A DNA stretch of 5,291 nt. Origin: an uncultured Oligoflexia bacterium. Lineage in GTDB: Bacteria; Bdellovibrionota; Bacteriovoracia; Bacteriovoracales; Bacteriovoracaceae. Positions 5,291 to 5,291 of the stretch are shown piece after piece. The stretch spans positions 1 through 5,291 of the forward strand of contig CATLVA010000144.1 of the NCBI GenBank assembly GCA_950060715.1, read 5' to 3'. A program made the position numbers and the translations under genes. The stretch's first letter is position 1; the number at the start of each line of letters is the position of its first letter. The notes under the pieces were generated by a model that was not told the origin of the DNA, made no database searches, and worked only from the letters and a program-made list of their open reading frames with translations.

Positions 5291-5291
5291 G

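Overview
The window is low-GC bacterial DNA (I judge it clearly AT-rich by eye; not counted) with short intergenic gaps, many Sec signal peptides and several lineage-specific small secreted proteins. A Bdellovibrionota member (Bacteriovorax/Halobacteriovorax/Peredibacter-like) fits best. The reasons are the style of the receiver domain, with its IDND start and GKRPP end, the collagen-like secreted protein and the cysteine-rich partial protein. This assignment comes from recall of family patterns, not from a search.

Left part, + strand (1-1434): a tight cluster. It opens with the 3' end of an unrecognised gene (3-122). Two bases later comes a small membrane-anchored protein (125-571). Six bases after that is a signal-peptide-bearing cyclophilin-type peptidyl-prolyl isomerase (578-1138). 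Last is a stand-alone response-regulator receiver domain (to 1434). The receiver reading frame continues upstream of its first GTG into the end of the isomerase gene, and that extension supplies the missing first strand and acidic pocket. The natural start therefore appears to be a non-canonical ATA overlapping the isomerase stop, or a lost ATG.

Middle, + strand (1489-3037): two secreted proteins probably expressed together. The first is a 376-residue protein with two glycine-triplet (collagen-like) tracts and a large beta-rich C-terminal part. The second is a 133-residue exported protein with one cysteine pair. Neither has an assigned function.

Right part, - strand (5290-3034): the 3' part of a cysteine-rich gene, then a 650-residue ABC-F ATPase of the Uup type. 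Its stop codon overlaps the stop of the convergent + strand gene in a shared TTAA.

The most unusual points are the receiver gene without a canonical start and two genes (collagen-like and Uup) that lack Shine-Dalgarno sequences. Each of those two carries a possible -35/-10 pair with a 17-base spacer and exactly 6 bases between the -10 and the start codon, which would give leaderless mRNAs. I saw no tRNA, rRNA, CRISPR array, insertion sequence, phage gene or convincing intrinsic terminator. No gene-free stretch exceeds about 60 bases.
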